DNA of 64,000 bases from Tyto alba (GCF_018691265.1 NW_024881313.1:38371518-38435517); one strand, 5' to 3'. Shown: positions 41,812 to 52,872, counted from the stretch's first letter. Notes: generated by a model not told the origin, from the letters alone. Program-made: numbers and translations.

Positions 41812-42926
41812 GCAGCCACTTGTCAAACACAGCTTCAAAGGTGTCAACAACAACCGCTGACCCCTTGCTGGATGCTGCCAATACGAGTGACTACCCCTAC
41901 GAGTACATGGATGTGGAGGATTACATGCAGTATAGCCTCTGCACAAAAGAAGAGGTACTCTCCTTTAGCAGAGTATTCTTGCCATCTTTTTACACTGTGG
42001 TCTTCCTGGTCGGGTTGGCCGGGAATGCCCTCCTGGTTATTGTCCTCGTTATGTACATCAGGAAGAAAAAGAAGATGACTGAGGTGTATCTGCTGAACCT
42101 GGTGGTTTCAGACTTCTTCTTGCTACTAACCCTTCCTTTTTGGGCTCTCCACGTTTCTCAGTGGGTGACCTGGGACATACTGTGCCCGATCTTAAGTGCC
42201 ATGTACACTGTGAATTTCTACAGTGGTATCTTTTTTGTGAGCTGCATGAGTCTGGACATGTATCTGCAGGTAGTTCATGCTTCCTCTCCTCACAGCTCCA
42301 TGACACGGAGGAAGTCAATCCTCGTCTTGTTGGCAGTGTGGGTCCTTTCCATACTTCTCTCCATTCCTGATGGCCTCTTCACCAGCACAAGGCAAATCCG
42401 TAACAAAACCATCGTATGTGCCCATGATTATGGCCAGAAACATTTATTTTGGAAAGTTGTCTTTCGGGTCATTCAAAACATCCTGGGTTTCCTTTTCCCC
42501 TTCCTCTTCATGATGTTCTGCTATTCCCGCATAGCGTGTGTCCTCACCGTGTCTCAGATGCCTGGCTCAAGGAAAGCACTCTGCTTAGTCTTTACTCTGG
42601 TGGGTGTTTTCTTTGTCCTGTGGTCCCCTTACAACATTGTCCTCATCCTTCACTCCCTACAAGATGTCGGTGTGCTCAGGAGCTGTGAAATCAGTAGGCA
42701 ATTGGACTATGCCATGCAGATCACGGAGAGTTTGTCCTTTGTCCACTGCTGTCTTAACCCCTTGCTCTATGCTTTTGTGAAAAAAAGATTCAGGTTATTT
42801 TTATGGAAGATCCCTCAGGCCATTTTCAGGAGAAGAGCTTCCTTTGACATCCAGCCCTCACAGACAAGCCAGTCTTGCAGCAGATACGCAGCTGAGATAG
42901 AAATGTTGAGCATCACAAATGCATGA
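41812..42926 (+). CDS. ACKR2: ACKR2 (D6), atypical chemokine receptor 2, main coding exon
   Basis: Seven-helix rhodopsin-family receptor, about 371 residues in this exon. ACKR2 binds inflammatory CC chemokines and internalises them without G-protein signalling. Seen: an acidic tyrosine-rich N-arm with one N-glycosylation site (NTS); helix 1 from about VFLPSFYTVVFLVGLAGNAL; YLLNLVVSD in helix 2; NFYSGIFFVSCMSLDMYLQV at helix 3, where DRY is DMY (DKY in human); RNKTI glycosylation site in loop 2; WSPYN in helix 6; HCCLNPLLYAF in helix 7; and a short S/T-bearing tail. Helix and loop wording follows human ACKR2 closely. No ATG opens the frame. An open frame reaches 41763, but only GTG stands there, and an acceptor (TTTTGCTCCTAG) ends at 41811. 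So the start codon is probably spliced in from an unseen upstream exon. The first in-frame ATG, at 41908, would delete the N-arm. Confidence 0.9.
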
Positions 42927-43621
42927 CAAATATTGACATTATTTACGTTATGTGTATGCCCCCTCTGCTGTATTTTACTGATCCTGGCCATGCGATGGAG
43001 TTGGTGTGAGCCCACAGCCCTGCGTAACCAGATATTTCATCCTAACGCCAGCAGCGAGATGAGGATTTTCCATGTTGGAATTGGAAAAAAATATGCGTGG
43101 AATTTGTTTTTGTTGTAACTGGCATTATTATAAAAGGATTGCCCTGGGTTTACACTCAGGGGAGAAGCCTGGGTCCTGTCTGGAATATTTGAGTCATTAG
43201 TGGATGAAGGAACAGCTTATCTAGATGTTGTGCCCTTAAAAATGCAAACTCAAACTTGTGCAGAACTTCTCCCTCATAGATCCCAAAGGATCTGATGGTA
43301 GAGAGTGATCCCATTATCCCTCCAGCTTGTCGTGTGGGCTGGGGAATGGATTTGCCACACTCATCCATCAGGCTGGACACGGGTGGCCAGAAGGCCAGCC
43401 TGGGGGGGTGGCTTTGCTTCTCCTGGCTTTTGCCATCTGCCAGGTAGATGTGTTCAACTGGACTCATCCCTTTGTCTACCAGGAGAGACAATGGGAGGAA
43501 TTAGGCACCTTTAATCTGAGTTGTCTGACCAATGATGGGTTCTTCTGTCACGATGAGCTGTGCCACACTCAGGTCTGCTAAACGGGAAAGTCCGTCTTTC
43601 CACAGGACAGATCCTTGATTA

Positions 43622-43668
43622 GAGATCAGTTCGATCAGCAAGTGATTTGAGATCAGTTCGATCAGCAA
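43622..43668. repeat. 27-bp tandem duplication
   Basis: GAGATCAGTTCGATCAGCAA occurs at 43622 and again at 43649, with a 7-bp spacer making a 27-bp period. Confidence 0.9.
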
Positions 43669-44040
43669 CAAAGTTCAAACCACTAACAAGCAATGAGAAA
43701 GAGAAAAAATATGGTCTCAGCAGAACAGTGGTGAAGCTATTTGCTTTCCCAAAGGTCCATTTTGACAAGATAAAAAGGATCCATGGATACTGCATTTGAT
43801 GTAAATAGTGGCTTTGCAACACCACAGAGTGAGAGCATGGCCTCGAACAGAAGAGCACAGATAGCTGTTAGCCAACCCTTATTACCCAGTGTATCTTTAC
43901 AGTTCAATGTCAGTAGTTTGCTGACCTTTATTTAAAGATACTATTCACCCCAAATACTCTTGAACCTTAAATGGGCCCTTTTCAGCCTGGAAACCTATTG
44001 AGCATGGGAGTTGCCTAGAACTGTACAAATTAAAATTAAT

Positions 44041-44046
44041 AATAAA
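44041..44046 (+). terminator. candidate polyadenylation signal of ACKR2
   Basis: AATAAA about 1.1 kb after the ACKR2 stop. A second AATAAA lies near 44232. Confidence 0.3.
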
Positions 44047-44242
44047 AGAGAAAACACTCATCACCTTGATTTTATTGCTAGACAAGGTTACTGGATTGAG
44101 AAGGGCTTTGGCTTGATCAAGAAAGGTGGCTTTGTTTTCGTTGCTGTTATTTTTCTTGCCAGCATTGCTACAGCATGTTTCCCAAATGGCAAGGCTGGGA
44201 GCTTTGCTTTAAAAAAAAAAAAAAAAGCCAGAATAAATATTT

Positions 44243-44560
44243 AGCTGATGCTGTGACATGGCCTTCAATCCACGGGTCAGGTCACTGGGAGGGAATGTGG
44301 AAGGGCAGAGCAGCTGGGAAGCAAAAACTTAAGATCAAGATTGTGATCCCATACAGAGGACAGCTTGTGGGACTGTGCAAAATTTATGATGGGATGCTCA
44401 GGGGAAGGACAAGGGGGGGGGGAAATAGGGGTATAAAAGGGGCTGGTTGTGTGTGAACGGCGTGCCTTGCACCTGCTCGCAGCAGTCTATGCTATCAAAT
44501 TATTAAATACTTCTTAATTTTCTTTCCATATAATGTCACTCCATCCTACGTGAGGGTGCT
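44243..44560 (+). mobile_element. LTR fragment (family shared with 47206-47930)
   Basis: Contains TTATGATGGGATGCTCAGGG, a TATA box GTATAAAAGGGG at 44431 followed by CTGGTTGTGTG, and ATTAAA at 44502. The same order (TTATGGTGGGATGTTTAGGG, GGATAAAAAGGG, CTTGTTGTGAG, ATTAAA) occurs 3.35 kb downstream. This is the U3-R layout of a retroviral LTR in plus orientation. The left end is uncertain. Confidence 0.55.
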
Positions 44561-45527
44561 GCGAGGTCCAAGCACCAGCGGCTGGGGCGGAGGCTGCGGT
44601 GACTGGCTGCGTAGATCAGCGTGGCAGCACCCAGGGGCACGGTGCCAGATGGGACACGGGGTCCCTGGTGTTATCCCCGAACCCTTTCTGCAGAGTGGGG
44701 AGGAGGAGAGGTCGAGAAGCAGAAGGGAAGATAGGTGAAAGCGCCAGGTACAGGGGTGGGAGCAGGAGGGCAGAGGCTCCGCTGGCTGGAGGGGACGCGA
44801 CTGATTTGCAGCTGCCGAGCATCGGGTGTGCGTGCATCGGCACAGAAGAAAGTGCTGTCATTCATCTGGGTGCCACTGCTCTCCAGCCAGGAGGTAGGCT
44901 TGGCTGTTTGCAGACTCCAGACTCATCTGGTGCAGAGCAAATGCAACTGGTTCAAGTCCTCATCGCTCACGGGGGAAGCAGACCTGCTTTGTTTTGCCCT
45001 CGTATGGGTTAACAGCGCTTGCACTGTTCATTGGCAAAGAACTTATGGGGTACTTATGTGTGTTGGAGAACATCAAAATGTTGGAGACCTTTCTTTCTCT
45101 TGACTTTTGAGACCAAATTAACTCAGCTGTAACCCCCTTTCACTGGTCCTGAGCTAACTTCCAGTAGCATTTCCAACATCTACTCTTCCTCTAAATTTTT
45201 CAGCCTGCAGCGTGTGTCCATCGCCTGGTCTTAAAGGCAGAAATCACTGAGTGAAATTCTCTGAACCTTCTGTTTCAAAAACTGGGCTCCATGAAGCCTA
45301 GAAAAGGGAATTTGCTTAAGATTCTGCAGAGCACATGTCAAAACTCATCCACCTGACACAGCAGCTGGGTAACTCCAACTTGATTACAACATACCTTCCA
45401 CCTTAAAAATCTCTGTTCATCAAGGGAGAAGTACACACTGGAGAGCTTCACAGGGAAAGGCAAACAATTTCTGCCAATGGGGACAGAAGTTGTCAGCTGT
45501 GCATCTGCATATCAGCCGGTGGATGGG

Positions 45528-45536
45528 AATAAAAAG
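45528..45536 (+). promoter_or_regulatory. TATA-like box of CYP8B1
   Basis: AATAAAAAG, 66 bp upstream of the CYP8B1 ATG, leaving a start site at about 45555-45560 and a short leader. It fits a single-exon, liver-type TATA promoter. Confidence 0.55.
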
Positions 45537-45593
45537 CACGTTCCTGCCCCAACCTAGCTCCAGTCCAAGCTCCCGGACGGCTGCAGAGCTCTC

Positions 45594-47126
45594 ATGGCGC
45601 TGTGGGTGATTCTCCTCTCTACCTTGATAGCGTCGCTGCTTGGTGGGCTCTACCTCCTGGGCATGTTTCGGAGACAGAGACCCAATGAGCCACCTCTGGA
45701 CAAAGGTACCATTCCCTGGCTGGGTTATGTGCTGGATTTCAGAAAGGACAGCCTAGAGTTTCTAAAAAGGATGCAGAAAAAACATGGGGATATTTTCACA
45801 GTGCTGATCGGAGGCTATTACTTCACCTTTGTGATGGACCCCTTCTGCTTTGGAGCCATTGTGAAGGAATCACGATCTAAACTAGACTTTAGGACTTTTG
45901 CATCTAAACTGGTCCTGCAGGTTTTTGGCTACAAGACCACGGAATACAGCCAAAGCATAGTTCATGCATCAAGCATGAAGCATCTGATGGGAGATGGACT
46001 CACTGTCTTAACACAAGCTACGATGGAGAACTTTCAGAAGCTGATGCTTTTCAATCTGAGCTCGGGAGGGGAGAAGCGAGTGTGGCAAGAGGATAGCCTC
46101 TTCCACTACTGCTACAACATTGTCTTCAGAGCCGGGTACCTGTCTCTGTATGGAACTGAGCCACACCAAGGGGCAGATAACAAGGAGAAAGCTGATGAAC
46201 AAGATCGTATCCACTCCAACCAGCTGTACTACGAGTTTCGGAAGTATGACCGCCTCTTCCCTCGCCTGGCCTACGCTGTGTTGCCTCCCAAGGACAAAAG
46301 AGAAGCTGAACAGCTGAAGAAGCACTTCTGGAGCATGCTGTCTGTGAAGAAGATCTGGCAGAAGGACAATATCAGTGGGTGGATAAGTGATCAAGACCAG
46401 CTTCTGGCAGAAAGCGGTGTCCCTGAGTACATGCGGGATCGTTTCATGTTTATGCTCCTCTGGGCATCCCAAGGAAATACGGGCCCAACTGCCTTCTGGC
46501 TCCTCTTGTATCTAATGAAACATCCAGAAGCTATGAAGGCTGTGAAGAATGAGGTTGATAAAGTCTTGAGGGAGAATGGCCAAGAAGTGAAGCCAGGGAG
46601 CCCATCAATTAGCATCACTAGGGAGATGTTAAAACAGACTCCTCTTCTGGACAGTGCTCTGGAGGAGACCCTGAGGCTGGTTGCAGCCCCAATACTGGTC
46701 AGAGCTGTCCTCCAGGACACCAGCCTTAAGACTAGCAGCGGGACAGAGTACACTCTCCGCAAAGGAGACAGGGTGGCTCTGTTCCCACACATCTCTGTAC
46801 AGATGAACCCAGAAATTCACCCCAAGCCTCATGAATTTAGGTACGACCGCTTCATAAACCCAGATGCCACCAAAAAAGATTTCTACAGAAATGGAAAGAG
46901 GCTAAAATACTTAAACATGCCTTGGGGGGCAGGAGTATCCATCTGTCCCGGGCGGTTCTTCGCTGCTGCTGAAATGAAACTGTTTGTATTCTTAATGCTG
47001 AGTCACTATGACCTGGAGCTGGTCAACAGAGAAGAGGAGATCCCAGCGATGGATGTCAGCCGCTGGGGATTCGGGACGATGCAGCCTGTTCATGACGTTT
47101 GGTTCAGATACCGGCTACGCTTTTAA
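45594..47126 (+). CDS. CYP8B1: CYP8B1, sterol 12-alpha-hydroxylase (single exon)
   Basis: A 510-residue cytochrome P450 in one uninterrupted exon, as in mammalian CYP8B1 (about 501 residues, intronless). It 12-alpha-hydroxylates 7-alpha-hydroxy-4-cholesten-3-one in the liver ER and so directs bile-acid synthesis to cholic acid. Seen: an N-terminal membrane anchor (ALWVILLSTLIASLLGGLYL), then the basic/proline region RRQRPNEPP and IPWLGYVLDFRKDSLEFLKR; an I-helix region (LLWASQGNTGPTAFWLLLYL, with N where most P450s have the acid-alcohol pair, as in the CYP7/CYP8 clan); the K-helix ExxR (EETLR); and the heme loop WGAGVSICPGR with its ligand Cys. The ATG context is CTCTCATGG. It lies 2.7 kb after ACKR2 in the same orientation. 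No poly(A) tail or target duplication suggests a recent retrocopy. Confidence 0.96.
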   Translation: MALWVILLSTLIASLLGGLYLLGMFRRQRPNEPPLDKGTIPWLGYVLDFRKDSLEFLKRMQKKHGDIFTVLIGGYYFTFVMDPFCFGAIVKESRSKLDFRTFASKLVLQVFGYKTTEYSQSIVHASSMKHLMGDGLTVLTQATMENFQKLMLFNLSSGGEKRVWQEDSLFHYCYNIVFRAGYLSLYGTEPHQGADNKEKADEQDRIHSNQLYYEFRKYDRLFPRLAYAVLPPKDKREAEQLKKHFWSMLSVKKIWQKDNISGWISDQDQLLAESGVPEYMRDRFMFMLLWASQGNTGPTAFWLLLYLMKHPEAMKAVKNEVDKVLRENGQEVKPGSPSISITREMLKQTPLLDSALEETLRLVAAPILVRAVLQDTSLKTSSGTEYTLRKGDRVALFPHISVQMNPEIHPKPHEFRYDRFINPDATKKDFYRNGKRLKYLNMPWGAGVSICPGRFFAAAEMKLFVFLMLSHYDLELVNREEEIPAMDVSRWGFGTMQPVHDVWFRYRLRF

Positions 47127-47205
47127 TTTGAGAAATCCTTGTTGCGTTGTTTGTTCCGGTGTTATCTGTGAAAGAAATTGCACGATCCCATGGTTATCAG
47201 ATCGG

Positions 47206-47930
47206 TGTGGCGCCAACACTAATATGATCTTGTTTGCTTAATGGTTATCATGGCCTTTCTCTTTACCTCCTTCACACGTATCGCTGCTCTGCGTCTCTGG
47301 TTATTGTGGTGTTGGGTTATGTGGTAAAAGCTCATCTGCACACCAACAAAGGCGCATAAAGAGACAAATAGTACCCTGTCAGGCTACTCCAGCCCCATCA
47401 CGAGGGGCATCAGCCCATCAGAAAGCCATCTGCACAAGCCCGAAGGAGCACAGGGGCATATTGGCAGGTGGGAACCCAAATTAAGGACCTCTTAGGAATG
47501 AGTATTTTGTCCAGGTCCCTCCCAGGACTGTCCCAGCAGAGCCATCAGCCCCACGATCCCGGTGTGAGACCCGTTGAGATGTGTCACCGGGAGCAGCTCT
47601 CCGGATCACCATCTGCACTAAGGGGGGATTGCTGTCGAGGGAAGGGACACGTCTTATGGTGTGCAGGGGAAAGAGCGTTTTGGGATTACACAAGTCTTAT
47701 GGTGGGATGTTTAGGGGAGGAACAAAAGTGGGGAAAAGGAGGGGTTTAGGTGATTTGGGGAGGAAAATAGAGGGATAAGGGGATAAAAAGGGCTTGTTGT
47801 GAGTAAATAGGTGGCTGGTCCGTACATTCCTCTGGTCACACGCTGCACCTAATCAGCACAATCTTCCCTATTGTCTTATTAAATTCCTTTCCTTAAATTC
47901 AAGTCCATAAATCCAGAGGGGCCCATGTGT
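47206..47930 (+). mobile_element. LTR of an endogenous retrovirus, likely solo
   Basis: Starts TGTGGCGCCAACACTAATAT. A TATA-like GGATAAAAAGGG lies at 47781 and a poly(A) signal ATTAAA at 47878. The second half resembles 44243-44560 in the same orientation. It begins 80 bp after the CYP8B1 stop. No retroviral coding sequence adjoins it. The right end is not sharply defined. Confidence 0.6.
47878..47883 (+). terminator. ATTAAA polyadenylation signal within LTR
   Basis: By eye, the first strong hexamer after the CYP8B1 stop; only CATAAA (47355) precedes it. It may end CYP8B1 transcripts. Confidence 0.35.
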
Positions 47931-48736
47931 CTGTGGTGCCAGCAGTTGGCACTAGTGTGCAAGCAGGTGTGCAAGCAAAGATCAGGTCAGATGAGCTGGC
48001 AAATAAGTGATTTGGCCGGGGATTGAGCCCAGCTGCATGCCAGCATTGGGTCTGCATTATTTTTTTTATCAGGTCCTTACCAATACATTTATTTTCCACA
48101 TGAAGTGTCACTGGCAGGATGGCATCAGCTTGTAGTAAGCTCCTGGAAGGTCAGAGAAGAAATATACTCTCCAGAGACGTAAGAATTTCATTGGAGTTTT
48201 CAAACTGTCTTATCTATAATCCCCTTCTTGTATCTGGTGAGAGCCCCAAAGGGAGCAGAGGTGGGATGTACTGAGCAAGGACATACCAACAGCTCCTTCC
48301 CATTTCACCTTTAAGAAAAGGACAGATCTTGCCTATCTCATTTAGCACACCGGTGGGAGAAGGTCATTGCAAACATCACTAATAACCTTCAATACCATTT
48401 TCATGTATATCTGTGAGTTAGGAATGCATGGGGTCTCCTGCTTTTCCAGGCCTGCAGGAGGTTGTGCATCCAAGCCCTGTGTCTTGTGTATAGTTTCTGG
48501 AGATAAAAAAAAAATGTCTCCGTGTATGTGTGTCTGAATTCATCCCACCGACTGTAACACCACTGGAGCGTGGCTACATACAGCTGAGACAGGATCCCCT
48601 GCAGCACCAAACCAGCTCCCAGCTTTAACCCAAGTCATTGCACAAGCCCAGAAATTTTGGACTCTGACTGCTAGTTGGGAACAGGTCTGTGCTCCCGTGA
48701 GGAGATGGCTGGCTGGGGTGCAGTGCCTGAGCCTTT

Positions 48737-48754
48737 GGGGGGGGGGGGGGGGGG
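48737..48754. repeat. poly(G) run
   Basis: G18, intergenic, 100 bp before a C-rich stretch (48846-48862). Confidence 0.9.
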
Positions 48755-50036
48755 TGAGCTCCTAGCATCTTAATGGTCCTCCATCCTCTCCCTCAAGCTC
48801 CATGGGCCGATGGTGTTCCCAGAAGCTGCTTATTGGAAAGTGCACCCCCCTCCCCCCCCCCCCAATTTAGACCCCATCCTCTGCAAAAGCCCAAGGAGGC
48901 TTTAAGGGATGCGATGGGGTGATGCGAAGGGGCTAGAAAACCAAAGTGGAGTGTGAGAAAGCAGCCTAAATCCTTTACAGGCTGCAGCCACTGTGACCTT
49001 ATGAGCCCCCAGACATCTCTGTTTTATCCACTGGATCCAATGCAGGATATAACTTTGCTCTACAAGCTCTGTTTTTCTTTTTTTTCCCTTTCAATAATTA
49101 GGGTTTTGACAACATCAGATTTAACAGAAGTTAAATCACAGCCTTACCTGTGCAGAAGACAGTGGATTGATTTCAACAGCGACACTAACCTTGGACTTTA
49201 GAGATTATATATGACCGAGGAATGAAACTCAAACATTTTCACATGTGTCCAAACATCAAAGCCAGATTCTGCTTTGTTCTGCAAAAGACAGGGTTATGTT
49301 GTAACTGCATGCGGAGGGCAAACTACCCTGTATTGCAGACTGGGCATTAGCCCAGATCTTGCAGTGGTAGAAATTCAGGCAGAAACTATCAAGCAGCTGT
49401 GCCAGAGCCAAGAAAAACCAAAAACTACTTGCAACTGCACAAGGCTTGACTGTGACAGTTAATATTCTCATTAACAATTCCAGCACCTTTTCACAACTTC
49501 CATGTTCCCTCTACAGCTCTCACCTCTTTTTTGTCACCTGTGGGTTCATTTCTTTGCTCTGGTACCATGATATAAGCTGGACCTCTTCCCACGTTCTGTT
49601 GAATGGTTTGGTCTTTGCCAGCTCCGAACCATGCCCAGCAATGCCTTGGGGTAGCTGGGCAGGTCAGAGCTGTAGTGATGTCCTGGCCAAGCAGTGTCTT
49701 CACTCCAAGGCTTTAGCATGAGGATTTTCTGTGTGGATGGTTTGCATGAAGATTGTTTGCTGGTTTTTATTGTTTGAAGATTGTAATGCACAGTGTATAT
49801 TTGTGGTCATCACTGGTAGGGACTCCAGGTCAGAGCTGAGGGGTGAGAGATGGGTGCTGCACAAACATAGACTGGGCTTGGGAAACGGATGTAAAAATGA
49901 GGACGATGACAGTGATTCAGCAGAAAAATCTGACTTTACTTCCTTGTCAGAATGGTTTATTTAACCAGACAGTATTGAGTCTATAAAAGACTTCAGACAT
50001 GCTCAAATGCATGCAGTTGTGAGAAGCAAAAAAGGA

Positions 50037-50056
50037 AAAAAAAAAAAAAAAAAAAC
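50037..50056. repeat. poly(A) run
   Basis: About A20 after GGAAA, followed by CAACAAAACCAC. No recognised retrocopy precedes it. Confidence 0.85.
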
Positions 50057-52149
50057 AACAAAACCACTTAATTTGAGTCATATATGGAAGAGTATGGAAG
50101 CTCCAAATGAGTTAACCTGCAATTAAATTTTATTCTTAGATGGGTTGTCCCCTGGCACTGAGCTTTCCATTCCAAAATGTACCAGTAAGAGTAAAGAACT
50201 AGCCTGTGCTAATAGAAACCTTATTTGATTTATAAAAGAAGTTAAATTGGAAGGAATCCAGGGTCTTGAAATGTTTATTTGGGGGCCAGACCTCATGACA
50301 GTGTCTGTCTTGTGTAACTCCTCTATCACCCAAGAGAACTGAGCATGGAGTCTGGCCCTAAAACCTTGGTTTTCTCTTCTGTAGTGGGTAGTGAAGGCAA
50401 TATTACTTTGACATTCAAAGCTTTACAATCTATTGAGTCAGTGCCTGCTCTCACAGCACGGTGAAAGTTCCTCTGCTCTCAGTTACAATTCCTGCTCTGC
50501 ACACTGTGCAAGGGAAGGAGTCATGATGCTGCATGCTTCAGGTTTGGAGCAATACAGGTTAAATGTGTTGTAGAAGACCACCCCTGGTTAAACAACATCA
50601 CTTCTAGTATTAAACTGTAATGCATTAGGAACTGTTGTCCCATTCTTGTTCCTCTAAACACAGCCAGATACAGCTCTGAGAAAGCCTCGACTTACTGCTG
50701 CTCATAAGGAAAATCGAAGAAACTCAGCGGCACCAATAGATACAACATTCACTTCAGAGAAACTCAAAGGAATACCGAGATTATAAGTACAAGGCAATGA
50801 CACAGCTAACACCATCCATTGGAAAGGAAAGCAGATTTTGAAGGAGAAAGAGGAACGCGAAAGTTCGGGATTTTTTTTAAGAATTAAAACACACAGCTTT
50901 TGCAGGTGACCCTGCTGCCACACCCCCTGGTAGATGTGCCTGTGCACTCCCCAGAGAAGAGCAGCCCGGCTTCAAAGTGGCAGCACCTCTTAGTGGTACA
51001 ACATCGGCGCGTAACAAGGTCACGGTCACAATTGCATTTACTGCCTTTACTGTCCGGTGGCCAAGTTATTCCCATGAGTCACAGCATATACAGAAATACC
51101 CTGTTGTCAGGCAGGACATACTGACACAAGTGCAGTGAAGCCAGGCAGAATGGGGGAGCATTTTTGATGGGGAGCAAAGCAAGGCTGCGATGAACCACTC
51201 ACACCACCGCCTGACAGCTTGGGTGTGCTCGGGAAAGGCTTTGTGCACAAGCGTGTTCTAGCCCAGCTTGTGGGGAAAGCCGTACAACTCAATGCTCCAC
51301 GTCCTAGCATCTTGGCCATAGGGAACATCTTTCCCAGAGATGCCCACAGACCAAGCCATGGCTTGGTTTCTTCAAGAATGTTTGTTCTTTAACGTGTTTT
51401 TAAGATAATTAATCCATATACAGTCAAACAGGTGAGGGGTTACTCTAAGATCATATGTGATGGGTAACTGTCATTCAAGTCTAATGGGAGATTTCAAGTA
51501 CCTGTCCCCAAGCCCCATTTTTTTTGGTGTTTTCAAGCCTTGAAACTTTAGCTTGGTCAGCTCTGCAGACATGACAGTGCTGGTGAACCTCCATGGAGCC
51601 TCACAGCTCGCTGAGCAGAGGACTGGGCTCTAAGAGAGCAGGAGCTGGGCTGCCCAAGTGGAACGGTATACCCAGGGTCAACTTGGGCCCCCGGGAGAAC
51701 AAGAACTTTTCTCAAAGCTAAGCAAGCTACGGCCTCTTGAAGGAGTAGGATGTGCAGTTCATCAGTTACTGGGAAACTCTGTTGCTGTTATCCTCCCCAT
51801 ACACACCTTGTGCTCCAGAGTCAAGCTACAAGGCCGCTTTCACGGAGACTGTCTCTCCTTGTTTCTTGTGACTTGGGCAGGAAAGAATTTCCTCACAGAG
51901 TATGAAAAGCCCTGGTTAAAATCTTGTCTGTGGTACCCCTCTCACACACGCAACACACACCTCTTTCCTTTGAAGCCTCTCGTTGCTGCACAGCTGGAAG
52001 AGCCTTCTTTTAGCCCTGTGCTTAATCTTGGGTCAGGCCCATGGAGATGGTGGAGAACTTAGCCAGGTAGGTGACATGCTGAGCCTGGCTGCTGATGGAA
52101 GCTATGAGAGTCCCACCACTCCAGCCTTCCCTCTGGCACTTGGCAGAGG

Positions 52150-52290
52150 CATAGGATCACAGGACAAGTCAGGTTGGGAGGGCACTCAGGAAGTCTCTAG
52201 ACCAACATGCTTCTCAAAGCAAGGTCAGCTATTGGCTTGGGGCAGGTTGCTCAGGGCTTTATCTAGTTGGACCTCTACACCCGAAGCCTG
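52150..52290 (-). mobile_element. old CR1-like LINE fragment
   Basis: AGGATCACAGGACAAGTCAG, CACTCAGGAAGTCTCTAGAC, CAACATGCTTCTCAAAGCAA and GGTTGCTCAGGGCTTTATCT resemble an inverted, diverged CR1 3' region. Confidence 0.55.
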
Positions 52291-52872
52291 AAGATATGTT
52301 GCTGTCTAATATTACCCCCCAAAAGTGCTTCACTCTTCCCTATTTTCCCTTTGTAACTAGTCATTGAGTTCTTTTAGGACTGGAGGCAGGTGAGAAACCC
52401 ACCAGCCACTTAGACCTTGCTGTCGTGGTCACTGTGGAATGAGCAGTGCGGTAACGTCTGAAAGCTTGTCTGGTTATCACATCCTGGGGCCAAGGGCAGA
52501 AGTCAGTGCCCAGAATTTGCACTCATGGAGTCTTTCTGACCTCAGGGAAGGATTTGCAAAGGTGCTTGGGGCTGGTAGCTAGTCCCGTTCAGAAACCTTC
52601 CCTGGTCATTCCAGGGAGTGTGCAGCCAAGTGACACACATACTGTCAAGTTACTGTTAGTCAGCTGAGCCATGTTAACAGTTTATATTTCTGTCCTTACC
52701 TTGTAGCAATGCACATATATGAATTAATTTGCTCAGTTACGCTAAATCTCATTCACAGAGACCAGTTACCCCAGCTCAGCTGATGCACAGCAACTTGGCA
52801 GGACTATTTGGTATCAAACACTAAGTGCAGAAGGGGAGAGGGAGACAATTCTTGTCTGTTGCCACATCCACG

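Larger units (their letters stand above)
42927..45593. other. ACKR2-CYP8B1 intergenic region
   Basis: Presumed ACKR2 3'UTR, then intergenic DNA. It holds a 27-bp tandem duplication (43622-43668), a possible ACKR2 poly(A) signal (44041), an A17 run near 44211-44226, an LTR fragment (44243-44560) and the CYP8B1 proximal promoter. No other gene was recognised. Confidence 0.5.
47127..52872. other. CYP8B1 to SPEG-like intergenic region
   Basis: Two genes end facing each other here. Contents: an LTR (47206-47930), a G18 run (48737-48754), C-runs near 48846-48862, a poly(A) run (50037-50056) and an old CR1 piece (52150-52290). No coding gene was recognised; the many short open frames lack any family likeness. 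The 3'UTR of the SPEG-like gene must occupy part of the right-hand end. Confidence 0.5.

Noticed and set aside
45594..47126. CYP8B1 as a recent processed retrocopy because it lacks introns
   Set aside because: The family is intronless in mammals too, the gene has its own TATA-like promoter, and there is no poly(A) tail or flanking duplication.
44243..47930. a full provirus with 5' and 3' LTRs
   Set aside because: The space between the LTR-like segments is the CYP8B1 gene and its promoter. No gag, pol or env sequence was seen.
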